64,000 bases of DNA from Corynebacterium uterequi (GTDB taxonomy: Bacteria; Actinomycetota; Actinomycetes; Mycobacteriales; Mycobacteriaceae), in the NCBI RefSeq assembly GCF_001021065.1, contig NZ_CP011546.1, forward strand, positions 992,001-1,056,000, given 5' to 3'. Shown here in pieces: positions 9,399 to 18,489 of this stretch (position 1 is its first letter; every line of letters starts with the position of its first letter). The position numbers and the translations under genes are program-made. Below the pieces are notes generated by a model, which ran no database searches, had not been told where the DNA came from, and worked only from the letters and a program-made list of their open reading frames with translations.

Positions 9399-10976
9399 AT
9401 GAAGCTCACACGAATTGTTGCCCTGGCGACCGCCGCGTCGCTCGGCCTTACTCTGGCATCCTGTTCCGACGCCCCGAGCGGCGGCTCCGCGCTCAAGACC
9501 TCTGGGCCGGAGGCGATCGCCGACGGCGACAATTCCGGCCTGGCAGTCTCCCAGCGCTTGTTTGACAGCGCCGACACCATCGTCGTCGCCGCCGCGGACC
9601 CTGCCGCCCAGCGCGCCGCCGCGGAGCAGGCGATCGCCGACGGCGCCCCGATGCTCGTGGCCACCGGCAGCAACGGCGCACAGATCGTCGAGGAAGCCAC
9701 CCGCCTGGGGGCGAAAACCATCAAGACGGCGGGTTCCGTCGCCGGCCTGGAGGGAACCGACGCGACAATCGAGCAGATCGAGGTTCCGGCCTACACGCCG
9801 GCAACACACCAGCCCGTGCTCGACCCCGGCCCCATCGACGCCCACACGGCCATCGACCTGGAGACCTCTCCCAACCCGGAGGATAACGAGTCGGCGAGCC
9901 CGGAGGCGCAGCTGACCACGGATATCGCTGCCCTGGAATCGGACGCGAAGGACTCCATGCCGCCGTTCTTCGCCACAGCCGGCACCGCCGCCGCCTCGGT
10001 GGCCACCGCGAAGGCCGCCGGCGCCGACGTTCAACTGCTGAGCTACCCGGATCCCCGCGTGACCTCCGAGTCGATGAAGCTCGCCGCCGAAGGCGACACC
10101 ATTGCACTCGGTGACGAATTCGGTGACACCGCCCGCTACGCCGCGGCCGTGGACATGGCGGACAACGGCGAACTCCCGGGCGGTGGCGGACTCGTATTCC
10201 CCGGCCGGCGCATGATCGCCTACTACGGTCATCCCTCCGGCGACGCCCTCGGGGTCATGGGCAGCCTGCCGCCGGCCGAGGCCGCCCAGGCGGTCAGCGA
10301 CTTGGCCGCCGAATACCAGCAGTATGAGACGCAGCCCGTCATTCCCGCCTTCGAGGTCATCGTGACGGTGGCGTCGGAGTTCCCCGGCGAAGACGGCGAC
10401 TACTCCAACTCCGTGCCCACGGACTTCGCGATGGAAGACTACGTCGCCTATATCGACGCCATCACCGAAGCCGGCGGCTACGCGGTCATCGACCTGCAGC
10501 CGGGCCGGGCGTCGCTGCTGCAGCAGGCCCAGCTGCATGAGGAGCTCCTCAAGCGGCCGAACGTCGGCCTAGCGTTGGACCCGGAGTGGAAGCTCGGTCC
10601 CGACGAGTTGCCGATGACCAACATCGGCCACGTCGAGGCCGCCGAGGTCAATGAGGTGGCCGACTGGCTGGCCCAGTTCACGCGGGAGAACAACCTGCCG
10701 CAGAAGGCGCTGGTGCTGCACCAGTTCCAGTGGCAGATGATCCGCGACCGCGAGCAGGTCAACACCGACCACCCGGAGCTCGCCTTCGTCCTGCACGCCG
10801 ACGGCCACGGCTCCCCGGACCTGAAGTTCGAAACCTGGAACGTCCTGCAGGACGGCCTAGAGGGTGAGTGGTTCATGGCGTGGAAGAACTTCATCGACGA
10901 AGACACCCCCACCTTCACCCCGGAGGAGACCTTCAACTGGGTGGATCCGCGCCCCTGGTTCGTGTCCTACCAGTAG
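9399..10976 (+). CDS. Two-domain secreted lipoprotein
   Basis: This 525-residue product has a clear lipoprotein signal (MKLTRIVALATAASLGLTLASC; lipobox LASC, Cys22). The N-terminal half (about 30-255) is Ala/Asp rich, with repeating strand-turn units like those of cell-wall-binding repeat proteins, and is homologous to the gene at 3157. The C-terminal half (about 260-525) contains GRRMIAYYGHPSGDALGVMG, VIDLQPGRASLLQ, NVGLALDPEWKL, LHQFQWQMI and LHADGHGSPDLKFETW. It looks like a TIM-barrel fold with acidic residues after strands, so glycoside-hydrolase-like activity is possible. It starts 13 nt after leuB and is probably cotranscribed. No substrate is known to me. Confidence 0.8.
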   Translation: MKLTRIVALATAASLGLTLASCSDAPSGGSALKTSGPEAIADGDNSGLAVSQRLFDSADTIVVAAADPAAQRAAAEQAIADGAPMLVATGSNGAQIVEEATRLGAKTIKTAGSVAGLEGTDATIEQIEVPAYTPATHQPVLDPGPIDAHTAIDLETSPNPEDNESASPEAQLTTDIAALESDAKDSMPPFFATAGTAAASVATAKAAGADVQLLSYPDPRVTSESMKLAAEGDTIALGDEFGDTARYAAAVDMADNGELPGGGGLVFPGRRMIAYYGHPSGDALGVMGSLPPAEAAQAVSDLAAEYQQYETQPVIPAFEVIVTVASEFPGEDGDYSNSVPTDFAMEDYVAYIDAITEAGGYAVIDLQPGRASLLQQAQLHEELLKRPNVGLALDPEWKLGPDELPMTNIGHVEAAEVNEVADWLAQFTRENNLPQKALVLHQFQWQMIRDREQVNTDHPELAFVLHADGHGSPDLKFETWNVLQDGLEGEWFMAWKNFIDEDTPTFTPEETFNWVDPRPWFVSYQ

Positions 10977-11030
10977 CCGAACCCGCGACCGGCCGCCGGG
11001 GGTAGCGCGGCGGCCGGTTACCATGTCTCC

Positions 11031-11780
11031 ATGCGCTTTGCTCGAATTGCTGCCCCCGAGGGGCTGACCTTCGCCGTCGTCGACGGCGACGACGTGAAAC
11101 AGATCGCCGGCACCCCGTTCACCGAGCCGGACTATACGGGCCGCTCGTGGGAGCTCTCGCAGGTGCGCCTACTTGCGCCGACGCTGCCGTCGAAGGTCAT
11201 CATCGTTGACCATAACCGCGCCGACGGCGGCTCGCTGCCCGGGGTTATGACCCTGAAGCCGGCAACGGCCGTGGTGGGACCCGGGATGCCCATCAAGATC
11301 CCCGACTTCGCCACCGACGTCGAATGCTCAGGGGGGCTGGCGCTCGTTATCGGCCGACCCTGCAAGAATGTCAAGGCGCAGGACTGGAAAACAGTGGTTA
11401 GGGGCGCGACCATCGGCAACGACGTCACCTCCCGCGACCTGCTAGCCGTTGATGGCGACGCCACCCGCGCCAAGGGCAGTGACACGTTCTGCCCGCTTGG
11501 ACCGTGGATCGACACGGACCTTAGTGCCCTCGGCCTCGACGATGCGCAGGTCACACTCCGACGCACCCGCGACGGCGCTACCACCGCTGCAACCGCCACG
11601 CCGCTCGGTGCGGACTTCGGCCAGATCATCGAGTATGTCACTGCGTCCATGACGCTGCTTCCCGGCGATGTGGTGTGCGTTGGCTCGTCGGCGGGTGCCA
11701 CATCGGTTGAGCCGGGGGACACGGTGACGGTGGAGATTCCCGGCCTTGGCACCCTGACCAACCCGGTGCAGAAGGGTTAG
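11031..11780 (+). CDS. Fumarylacetoacetate hydrolase-fold protein with replaced active-site residues
   Basis: This 249-residue protein has the FAH fold. Conserved parts include LKPATAVVGPG, GNDVTSRDL, RAKGSDTFCPLGPWI and ITAS-like VTASMTLLPGDVVCVGS. The C. glutamicum gene in this position (cg1458) encodes an oxaloacetate decarboxylase of the same family. In active members the metal is held by the E-x-E of a YEGELAVVIG-type strand, and a NYADH loop carries the catalytic His. Here these read CSGGLALVIG and NRADG, so both glutamates and the His are gone; only the Asp of GNDVTSRD remains. It is probably a pseudoenzyme or has changed chemistry. Confidence 0.82.
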   Translation: MRFARIAAPEGLTFAVVDGDDVKQIAGTPFTEPDYTGRSWELSQVRLLAPTLPSKVIIVDHNRADGGSLPGVMTLKPATAVVGPGMPIKIPDFATDVECSGGLALVIGRPCKNVKAQDWKTVVRGATIGNDVTSRDLLAVDGDATRAKGSDTFCPLGPWIDTDLSALGLDDAQVTLRRTRDGATTAATATPLGADFGQIIEYVTASMTLLPGDVVCVGSSAGATSVEPGDTVTVEIPGLGTLTNPVQKG

Positions 11781-11800
11781 CTGGGTAGCGGGGCCTCGAA

Positions 11801-11821
11801 ATCAAACTTTTAAAGTTTGAT
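11801..11821. terminator. Perfect AT-rich palindrome between convergent genes
   Basis: ATCAAACTTT and AAAGTTTGAT are perfect 10-bp arms around a single T. The element lies between the FAH gene and the minus-strand isochorismate synthase gene and could terminate both. The core CAAACTTTTAAAG recurs at 11845-11857, overlapping the isochorismate synthase stop codon. Confidence 0.5.
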
Positions 11822-11851
11822 AGCGCAACGGGGCCCATTAGGGCCAAACTT

Positions 11852-12964
11852 TTAAAGATCCAGAGAACGCAGGATGGTACGCAGCTTTGCTGAGGTTTCA
11901 GCGAGCTCCTCGTCCGCATCCGAGTCTGCGACGATGCCCCCGCCCGCCCAGGCGCGCGCACTCCGGCCGTCCCCGGCAACCTCTGCGCAGCGGATGGCCA
12001 CCATGTACTCGCCGTCGCCGGTGTTGTCGCACCAGCCCACGGCGCCGGCATAGAAGGAGCGGTCGCTCTCGGCGGTTTGGATGAGGGCCTCTGCGGCGTC
12101 AGTCGGGGTGCCGCACACCGCCGGTGTGGGGTAGATGCGCAGCGCCAGTTCCAGCGCAGTGGTCGCCGGGTTCGCCAGCTCGCCGACAATCGGGGTCGCC
12201 AGGTGCCACATCTCGTTCGTCTTCGTCAGCTCTGGAACTGCCGGGGCGTCGAGCCGGGAGCACAGCGGCCCCAGCGCCGCACGCAGGTGTTCCACGACGT
12301 ACTGGTGCTCGGAGAGATCCTTGGCTGACTCGGCGAGGAGATAACCGGCCTCGGCGTCGCGAGCGGGGTCCTCGTGACGCGGAGCGGAGCCGGCCAGGGG
12401 ATAGGCGGAGATGACGCTTCCGTGGCGGCGGACCAGCACTTCCGGGGAGGATCCGACGAGCATGTGGCCGTCAAGACCCGCAGGGGTGAGATCGGCGATA
12501 AAGCCATCGCGGTTGTTCGAGCGGTCAATGAGCCGTGCCGCGACGAGCAGAGGGTCCACCGGCGGGTCGAAGGCGATGTTCACCGCCCGCGCGAGCACAA
12601 CTTTGTCGAGCTTGGAGTTGCGGATCGTTTCAATGGCCGCCTCGATGCGTCGAAGATGCTCGTGTTCGGCGGGGTCCACGTGCTCGATGCGCGCACTCAG
12701 CCGGGCGCCCGGTCCGAAGCGATAGTAGGAGTGCGGTTCCAGCGGGCCGGATTCGCGGATGATCTTCTTCGGCACCGTTAGTGCGGCCGGTGCTGAACGC
12801 TCGAAGGGCAGCGCCCCGACCACCATGGGGACATCGCCGTCGTGCAGTGCATCCGCGGCCGCCCACGGGTCGGTGAAAGTCTTGCGCGCACCTTGGGTGC
12901 GAACCGATCCGTGTGCCCGGGAGAGCAAGAAGTCCGGGGCGGTGGTAGGGCGACGAGCAGACAT
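11852..12964 (-). CDS. menF: Isochorismate synthase
   Basis: This 370-residue member of the chorismate-binding family converts chorismate to isochorismate. The catalytic core is visible: [45 protein letters not shown], the [18 protein letters not shown] strand, [14 protein letters not shown] and the closing RCAEVAGDG...[20 protein letters not shown] segment with Mg-binding Glu residues. The length fits single-function MenF/EntC enzymes rather than salicylate synthases. No menaquinone or siderophore genes adjoin it, so menaquinone supply is the more likely role. It is divergent from gltX. Confidence 0.88.
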   Translation of the reverse strand: MSARRPTTAPDFLLSRAHGSVRTQGARKTFTDPWAAADALHDGDVPMVVGALPFERSAPAALTVPKKIIRESGPLEPHSYYRFGPGARLSARIEHVDPAEHEHLRRIEAAIETIRNSKLDKVVLARAVNIAFDPPVDPLLVAARLIDRSNNRDGFIADLTPAGLDGHMLVGSSPEVLVRRHGSVISAYPLAGSAPRHEDPARDAEAGYLLAESAKDLSEHQYVVEHLRAALGPLCSRLDAPAVPELTKTNEMWHLATPIVGELANPATTALELALRIYPTPAVCGTPTDAAEALIQTAESDRSFYAGAVGWCDNTGDGEYMVAIRCAEVAGDGRSARAWAGGGIVADSDADEELAETSAKLRTILRSLDL

Positions 12965-13050
12965 GGGAATCCACTTTAGTTCCTGGATCGATAACTGCCG
13001 ACTTTCCCCTGCACGCAGCGTGCCGACCGGTGCCGTCTACTATAAGGACC

Positions 13051-14532
13051 ATGACTCACAGCGATGTACGCGTACGATTCTGCCCTTCCCCGACTGGTAC
13101 CCCGCACGTCGGGATGGTGCGCACGGCTCTCTTCAACTGGGGCTACGCTCGCCACACTGGCGGCCAGCTCATTTTCCGCATCGAGGATACCGACGCTGCC
13201 CGGGACTCCGAGGACTCGTATCAGGCGATCATCGACTCGCTGACCTGGCTGGGGCTCGACTGGGATGAAGGCGTGGTGACGGGCGGACCGCACGAGCCCT
13301 ACCGCCAGTCGCAGCGGATGGACATCTACGCGGACGTGCTCACCAAGCTCATCGACGCCGGGGAGGTCTATCCCGCCTACTCCACCGCGGAGGAGGTCTC
13401 CCAGCGTCACCGCGACGCCGGTCGTGACCCGCAGCTGGGATATGACAACTTCGACCGGGACCTCACCCAGGAGCAGATCGACGCCTACGAGGCCGAGGGC
13501 CGCAAGCCCGTGTGGCGCCTGCGGATGCCGGATAAGGTCTGGCGCTGGCACGACCTGGTTCGCGGGGACATGGAGATTCGTCCCGAGACCCAGCCGGATT
13601 ACGTCGTGGCCCGCTCCACCGGCGCGCCGCTGTACACGCTGGTCAATCCCGTCGACGACTGCCTGATGGGCATCACCCACGTCCTGCGCGGCGAGGACCT
13701 GCTGTCCTCCACGCCCCGGCAGATCGCGCTCTACGAGGCCCTTCAGCGCATCGGTATCGCTACCTTCACTCCGCAGTTCGGCCACCTGCCCTTCGTCATG
13801 GGTGAGGGCAACAAGAAGCTGTCCAAGCGCGACCCGGAGTCGAACCTCTTCAACCACCGCGACGCCGGGATCATCCCCGAAGGCATGCTCAACTATCTGG
13901 CGCTGCTGGGGTGGTCGCTTTCTTCCGACCAGGACATCTTCGGCGTCGACGAGTTCATCGCCGCCTTTGACGTGAAGGACGTCCTCGGTAATCCGGCGCG
14001 CTTCGACGAGAAGAAGCTGCTGGCCATCAACGCCGACCACATTCGGTTGCTGGAGCCGACGGATTTCCGCCACCGCCTGCGCGACTACTTCACCGACTAC
14101 ACCGACTTCCCCGTGGACTACCCGGAGGAGAAGTTCGCCCTAGCCGCCGAGCTCGTCCAGACTCGCATCAAGACCCTCGGCGACGCCTACGGTTTGCTGA
14201 AGTTCCTGGTCACCGAGGATGAGGAGCTGAAGCTCAACGACAAGGCCGCCCGCAAGAACCTCAAGGAAGACGCGGTTCAGCCGCTCGATGAGGCCATTGC
14301 CGCTTTGGAGGCTCTGCGCGACTGGCGGACCGCGGACATCGAGAAGGCCCTGTCCGAGGCGCTCATCGAGCGCCTGGAGCTCAAGCCCCGTAAGGCCTAC
14401 GGAGCCCTGCGGGTGGCCATTTCCGGCGAGCAGGTCTCCCCGCCGCTGTTTGAGTCCATGGAGTTGCTCGGTCGCGAATCCACCCTGGCGCGCCTGAGGG
14501 CTGCCCGGGAGCTCACCCCCTGGGTGGCCTAG
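13051..14532 (+). CDS. gltX: Glutamyl-tRNA synthetase
   Basis: GltX charges tRNA-Glu. In bacteria lacking GlnRS it also charges tRNA-Gln before amidation. The 493 residues match C. glutamicum GltX. The class I signatures are [20 protein letters not shown] (HIGH-type, residues 9-28) and KKLSKRDPE (KMSKS-type). A TACTAT box at 13038-13043 lies just before the ATG at 13051, so the mRNA may be leaderless; an in-frame GTG at 13030 is less likely. Its stop overlaps the convergent response-regulator gene by 4 nt. tRNA-Gln and tRNA-Glu genes occur a few kb away. Confidence 0.97.
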   Translation: MTHSDVRVRFCPSPTGTPHVGMVRTALFNWGYARHTGGQLIFRIEDTDAARDSEDSYQAIIDSLTWLGLDWDEGVVTGGPHEPYRQSQRMDIYADVLTKLIDAGEVYPAYSTAEEVSQRHRDAGRDPQLGYDNFDRDLTQEQIDAYEAEGRKPVWRLRMPDKVWRWHDLVRGDMEIRPETQPDYVVARSTGAPLYTLVNPVDDCLMGITHVLRGEDLLSSTPRQIALYEALQRIGIATFTPQFGHLPFVMGEGNKKLSKRDPESNLFNHRDAGIIPEGMLNYLALLGWSLSSDQDIFGVDEFIAAFDVKDVLGNPARFDEKKLLAINADHIRLLEPTDFRHRLRDYFTDYTDFPVDYPEEKFALAAELVQTRIKTLGDAYGLLKFLVTEDEELKLNDKAARKNLKEDAVQPLDEAIAALEALRDWRTADIEKALSEALIERLELKPRKAYGALRVAISGEQVSPPLFESMELLGRESTLARLRAARELTPWVA

Positions 14533-15158
14533 AGCCAGCCGTTGTCCCGGGCGGTCGAGGCCGCCTCGAAGCGGTTCGCACTGTTGGTCTTGGCGATGAT
14601 GGCGGAGAAGTGGTTGCGGACCGTGCCCTGGGTGAGGTGAAGACTGTGGGCAATATCCGCCGTCGACGCGCCCGCTAGGACTAAACGGCAAATGATCTCT
14701 TCGCGGGGGCTGAGCGGTGAATCCGGGGTGAACAGGGACTCCTCTGCGACCGTCGGGTCGATGACCCGCAAGCCCCGCGCGACTCGCCGAATGGCCTCCG
14801 CGAGCTGGTCAGGAGGCGTGTCTTTGACGACGAAACCGGTGGCCCCGGACGCCAACGCCCGACGGAGATAACCCGGGCGACCAAAGGTCGTGACGATGAT
14901 GGTGGCAGTTGTCAGTCCTGCCGCCGTTAGTGCCGCGCAGGCGGCGATGCCGTCGACATCGGGCATCTCGATGTCGAGTAGGGCGACGTCGACGAGGTGG
15001 GTACGAGCGAGCTCGACTACGTCGGCGCCGGTGCCGGTTTGGGCAACGACCACCATGTCCTTCTCCGTGCCGAGGAGGGCCGCGAGGGCACCGCGGACGA
15101 GTGCTTGATCGTCGGCGATGAGGATCCTGATGGGTGGGTCAGCGGTCGGCACGGTCAA
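14529..15158 (-). CDS. NarL/LuxR-type response regulator
   Basis: This 209-residue regulator has an N-terminal receiver domain: acidic pocket IADDQ near residue 15, phospho-acceptor Asp in [15 protein letters not shown], and the conserved Lys in [13 protein letters not shown]-terminal LuxR-type helix-turn-helix follows ([39 protein letters not shown]). It is the last gene of a four-gene minus-strand unit and overlaps the kinase gene by 20 nt. The unit resembles DesRK/LiaRS-like systems that control the adjacent ABC exporter. Target genes are inference. Confidence 0.92.
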   Translation of the reverse strand: MTVPTADPPIRILIADDQALVRGALAALLGTEKDMVVVAQTGTGADVVELARTHLVDVALLDIEMPDVDGIAACAALTAAGLTTATIIVTTFGRPGYLRRALASGATGFVVKDTPPDQLAEAIRRVARGLRVIDPTVAEESLFTPDSPLSPREEIICRLVLAGASTADIAHSLHLTQGTVRNHFSAIIAKTNSANRFEAASTARDNGWL

Positions 15159-16308
15159 CCTCCATGGGGACGGCGTCGCGAGTGAGGGTGACGAGGATGC
15201 GCGCCCCGCCTAGCTCGCTGGTGGATAGGTGCAGCGCCCCGCCAGCGTCGTGCACGCGCCGGGCCAGCCCGCCCAAGCCGCTGGGTAGCGCGAGTGGGTC
15301 GAGGAGTATCGAGGGCGGGAAACCGACGCCGTCGTCGTCGATCTGCAGCTTGTGGGTGGAGCATTGAACAACGACTCGGGCGGCCGCGGAGTGGCGCAGG
15401 ATGTTCGTCGTCGCCTCCTTAAGAACCCAGGTGAAGAGTTGGGCGTTGCCGCCGGAGACGGCGCCGACACTGTCAGCATCGGGCAGGTCTGCGGAGATCC
15501 CGGCAGTGCTCAGGCCGCGGGCAGCGGCTTCGACCTCGCCGGCAAAATCCGGGCTACGCATCCGCGTGACCGTCGACCGAGCCTCTGCCAAAGCGGTGCG
15601 CGACAGCGACGCAATGTGGTCAATCTCGCGGCGAGCGGCATCGGGATCGACGGCGACCAGCCGGGAGGCGAGCTCAGCCTTGAGATTCATAACGGTGAGG
15701 GTGTGCCCCAACAGATCGTGAATGTCCCGGGCTATGGTCTCGCGCTCGCGGACGAGTTGAAGCTCCTCGCGGGCGTGGCGGGTAGTCTCCTCCAACCGGG
15801 AAAAGACGCTGAGCAGCCAGACGAAAGCCGGCCAGAACACCAGGACGATGAAGTAACTGAGCAGGTAGCGGTCATCAAAAGCCCAGGCTGCTGCGAAGAC
15901 ACCCTCGGCCGTCACGGCGACAAGAATACCGCCGGTCCGGTTAGAGAAGCCGAAGGCGAGGTGACTGGCTACGAAGGGGAAGTAAACGATAGACCACTGG
16001 TGCAGGAGTGGAATCGCGCTGAGCGCCGAGGCGCTGAGCACAAAAATGGTCAGCACCTGTCGATGCCGCTCCGGCCACCCGCGAGGATAATAATCCGCCG
16101 AGCCCACGATGAACCAGAAGAGCGCACCGAAGGCCGCGGCGTGGACGAGGATCGCCACCCGGTGAGGCCAGGCGTTGGCGGGGTTGGCAATGGTCGGGGT
16201 CACGGCCGCGATGAGGAAGACCAACCACACCGAGTTGCTCAGCGCAGCGCGGTGATCGAAGCCGCGGAAGGGGCGGCTGAAGGCGCCGCTAAGCGGCGAG
16301 GCGGACAT
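15139..16308 (-). CDS. Sensor histidine kinase (HisKA_3 family)
   Basis: This 389-residue kinase has about five N-terminal membrane segments (residues 25-170) and almost no extracytoplasmic loop, suggesting an intramembrane-sensing type. A coiled linker follows (SRLEETTRHAREELQLVRE), then the HisKA_3 phospho-acceptor motif RETIARDIHDLLGHTLT and a HATPase_c domain with N-box KEATTNILRHS, DDDGVGF and GLGGLARRV. The ATG at 16308 was chosen for its AGGAGG site a few bases upstream. It is paired with the response regulator behind it and with the ABC genes before it. Confidence 0.92.
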   Translation of the reverse strand: MSASPLSGAFSRPFRGFDHRAALSNSVWLVFLIAAVTPTIANPANAWPHRVAILVHAAAFGALFWFIVGSADYYPRGWPERHRQVLTIFVLSASALSAIPLLHQWSIVYFPFVASHLAFGFSNRTGGILVAVTAEGVFAAAWAFDDRYLLSYFIVLVFWPAFVWLLSVFSRLEETTRHAREELQLVRERETIARDIHDLLGHTLTVMNLKAELASRLVAVDPDAARREIDHIASLSRTALAEARSTVTRMRSPDFAGEVEAAARGLSTAGISADLPDADSVGAVSGGNAQLFTWVLKEATTNILRHSAAARVVVQCSTHKLQIDDDGVGFPPSILLDPLALPSGLGGLARRVHDAGGALHLSTSELGGARILVTLTRDAVPMEVDRADR

Positions 16309-16337
16309 GGGGCCTCCTTTCGCTGCTGTGGTCAATG

Positions 16338-17147
16338 CTAGGCGCGGGCCTTCTCCCTGCGGCTAAGAAGCACAAAGGCGGCGATAAAGATCACAGCCCA
16401 GACGATGGTGCTAATCACCGCCGCTGTGAGATCCGAACGGCTCGTGGGCTCGGAATCATGCAGGACAGGCATGTCTTGAAGAATCGGGTGCCGGGCGAGC
16501 AGGCTTGGCCCCCACAGCGGGGTGAGGCGTGCGAGGCTCAACCAGCTATCGGGGATCGGGACGAAAAGGTTGCCGGCGAAGGCCAAGAAAGCGACACTAG
16601 AGCTCACCACGCCGACGGTGGACGGCCGTGGGGCCAGCGCAGAGGCGGCCATCCCGAGGAAGCCGAAAGGAACGGAGCACACACAGCAGATGAGGTAGGT
16701 CACCGCCCAGTGCCGAGCAGGCATCTCAACGCCGGTGGCCGCTCCAGCGAGAAACACCGCCGTGATCGGCAGGATAACCCGGTGCGCGGCGCTGACCACC
16801 TCGGTGATGAGGATCTGTGAAGCACTAAGCGGCGTCAACGCCAATTGGCGTCCCCAACCGGTGAGGCGGTCAACCACCTCCAGGGCGCCGCCGGAGACCA
16901 CTGAGGTGACGCCGCCGTAGAGGGCCATTCCCACCATGAGATAGGCGGCCAGATTCCCGCCGGGTAGCTCAAGGTCGGTCCCGTCGTTGGCGGCGGAGAT
17001 GAAGAAGTAGAACAACACCGGCAAGCCGATGCTGAAGAAGAGTGTTCCGTAGTCGCTGAGGATGCGGCGCTGGCAGTAGCCGCAGTAGGCCAGAGTCCGG
17101 CGAAAGGCACTGCGCTCGGCGGTGAGTGCGGGGGTGGGAGTGGTCAT
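16338..17147 (-). CDS. ABC transporter permease (ABC-2 type)
   Basis: This 269-residue protein has six predicted membrane segments, an N-terminal cytoplasmic stretch, and the pattern of ABC-2 exporters (first helix TLFFSIGLPVLFYFFIS; late segment LARLTPLWGPSLLARHPIL, which resembles the usual SxLTPxxW motif). It pairs with the ATPase gene that ends 4 nt upstream, and the histidine kinase gene begins 29 nt downstream. Drug, peptide or lipid export is typical of such sets. The substrate cannot be deduced. Confidence 0.88.
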   Translation of the reverse strand: MTTPTPALTAERSAFRRTLAYCGYCQRRILSDYGTLFFSIGLPVLFYFFISAANDGTDLELPGGNLAAYLMVGMALYGGVTSVVSGGALEVVDRLTGWGRQLALTPLSASQILITEVVSAAHRVILPITAVFLAGAATGVEMPARHWAVTYLICCVCSVPFGFLGMAASALAPRPSTVGVVSSSVAFLAFAGNLFVPIPDSWLSLARLTPLWGPSLLARHPILQDMPVLHDSEPTSRSDLTAAVISTIVWAVIFIAAFVLLSRREKARA

Positions 17148-17151
17148 GGGT

Positions 17152-18063
17152 TTAAGCCTTCCTGCTGGTGAGGGTGAAAAAGACGTCGTCGAGCCCGGCG
17201 GTGGCTATGCGCAGGCGTCGCGCCGGGGTGGTTGTGAGCAGAGTGCGGGCCACCGAGTCGGCATCCGTGCAGGTCACCGATATCTCTTCGCCGGCCCGGC
17301 GGAGATCCGACACTCCCGGAAGGAGGGCAATCTCGGCGTCGAAGGTGGGCGGGATGTCCGCGTCCAGCACGCTGTGGTTCGTCAACCGCTGGATCTCGGC
17401 AACGGGGCCGTCGGCGATGATGCGGCCTTCGGCGAGCAGAACGACGCGCTGGGCGTAGTGCTCCGCCTCCTCTAGGTAGTGGGTGCTGAAGATCACCGTC
17501 GTGCCGTGGCGTGCCTCCTCGCTCAGGGCGCCCCAGAATTGACGGCGTTTGACCGGGTCCATGCCGGCCGTAGGCTCGTCGAGAACGATGATCTGTGGTG
17601 CCCCCAGCGTCGCCAGGGCGAAGCGGAGGCGCTGCTGTTCACCGCCGGAGCAGCGGGCAATCTTTCGCCGGCGCAGGTCTGTCAGCCCGTGGCGATGAAG
17701 GTGCTCTTCCACCGGCCGGTGCCGTGGATAGGTGGCGGCGACGAGGCGGAGGGTGTTGTCGACGGTGAGCTCGCCGAGCAGGCCACCGGTCTGAAGGACC
17801 GCGCCGATGAGCGCGTCGTTGATCGCCTCCGCTGGGCTACGCCCGAGGACCGTCACCGTCCCGGAGGTGGGGCGGGTGAGTCCGAGAATCATGTCGATGG
17901 CGGTGGACTTTCCAGCGCCGTTCGGTCCGAGGACCGCGACGATCTCGCCGCGCTCGATGGTCAGGGTGACGTCGTCGACGGCGTTGAGGACGCCGGATTC
18001 GGCGGTGGCGGAGCGGAACTGTTTGGTCAATCCGGTCAGCGCGATGGCAGGTGTGGAGCTCAT
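17152..18063 (-). CDS. ABC transporter ATP-binding protein
   Basis: This 303-residue ATPase has Walker A GPNGAGKST, a Q-loop near VLQTGGLLGELT, signature CSGGEQQRLRFALAT, Walker B IIVLDEPTAGMD, and the H-loop in FSTHYLEEAEHYA. A roughly 80-residue C-terminal extension is typical of drug-exporter (DrrA/CcmA-like) ATPases. The ATG at 18063 was chosen (CAAGG just upstream); a GTG at 18087 would add eight residues. It heads the operon ATPase-permease-kinase-regulator and is divergent from the tRNA-Gln promoter. Confidence 0.92.
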   Translation of the reverse strand: MSSTPAIALTGLTKQFRSATAESGVLNAVDDVTLTIERGEIVAVLGPNGAGKSTAIDMILGLTRPTSGTVTVLGRSPAEAINDALIGAVLQTGGLLGELTVDNTLRLVAATYPRHRPVEEHLHRHGLTDLRRRKIARCSGGEQQRLRFALATLGAPQIIVLDEPTAGMDPVKRRQFWGALSEEARHGTTVIFSTHYLEEAEHYAQRVVLLAEGRIIADGPVAEIQRLTNHSVLDADIPPTFDAEIALLPGVSDLRRAGEEISVTCTDADSVARTLLTTTPARRLRIATAGLDDVFFTLTSRKA

Positions 18064-18174
18064 ACCTTGAGCTAACCGCCTCATCACGGGGGAGACCCAT
18101 GGCGAGGATCACGGGTTCCCGATGACATTTGTCAGGGCGGAGAAAGCTCCCAAAAGGCGGCGTACGCTGCGGAC

Positions 18175-18204
18175 TTGTGGCCGTTACGCGGTTGTGGTTA
18201 TAGT
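18175..18204 (+). promoter_or_regulatory. Promoter of tRNA-Gln/tRNA-Glu
   Basis: TTGTGG (18175-18180) and TATAGT (18199-18204) are separated by 18 nt. Transcription would start near 18211, about 35 nt before tRNA-Gln. No other start lies between the two tRNA genes. Confidence 0.65.
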
Positions 18205-18245
18205 ATTCCTCGTTCACAGCGCGGGTGACCGCCTGGAGAGAACAA

Positions 18246-18317
18246 TGGCCTATGGTGTAATTGGCAACACTACGGTTTCTGGTACCGTCATTCTAGGTTC
18301 GAGTCCTGGTAGGCCAG
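18246..18317 (+). tRNA. tRNA-Gln (CTG)
   Basis: The acceptor arms TGGCCTA and TAGGCCA pair fully. The anticodon stem ACGGT/ACCGT encloses loop TTCTGGT with anticodon CTG. The CCA end is not encoded. It is 21 nt before tRNA-Glu, as one transcript. Confidence 0.93.
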
Positions 18318-18338
18318 CTGCGGAGTTTTCTTCGCTGC

Positions 18339-18411
18339 GCCCCGTTCGTCTAGCGGCCTAGGACGTCGGCCTCTCACGCCGGTAACACGGGTTCAAATCC
18401 CGTACGGGGTA
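18339..18411 (+). tRNA. tRNA-Glu (CTC), copy 1
   Basis: The acceptor GCCCCGT pairs with ACGGGGT. The anticodon loop CTCTCAC gives CTC. The T arm ACGGGTTCAAATCCCGT is perfect. The gene is identical over all 73 nt to the copy at 20850-20922. Confidence 0.95.
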
Positions 18412-18419
18412 CGAATAAG

Positions 18420-18461
18420 ACGAGGCAGTCACTCTTCCCGAGTGGCTGCCTCGTTTTCTTA
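18420..18461 (+). terminator. Terminator of the tRNA-Gln/Glu transcript
   Basis: ACGAGGCAG(T)CACTC pairs with GAGTG(G)CTGCCTCGT around TTCCC and is followed by TTTCTT, a classic intrinsic terminator 9 nt after tRNA-Glu. Confidence 0.92.
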
Positions 18462-18489
18462 TGTCCGCCGCTTAGTAGACTTTGTTGCC

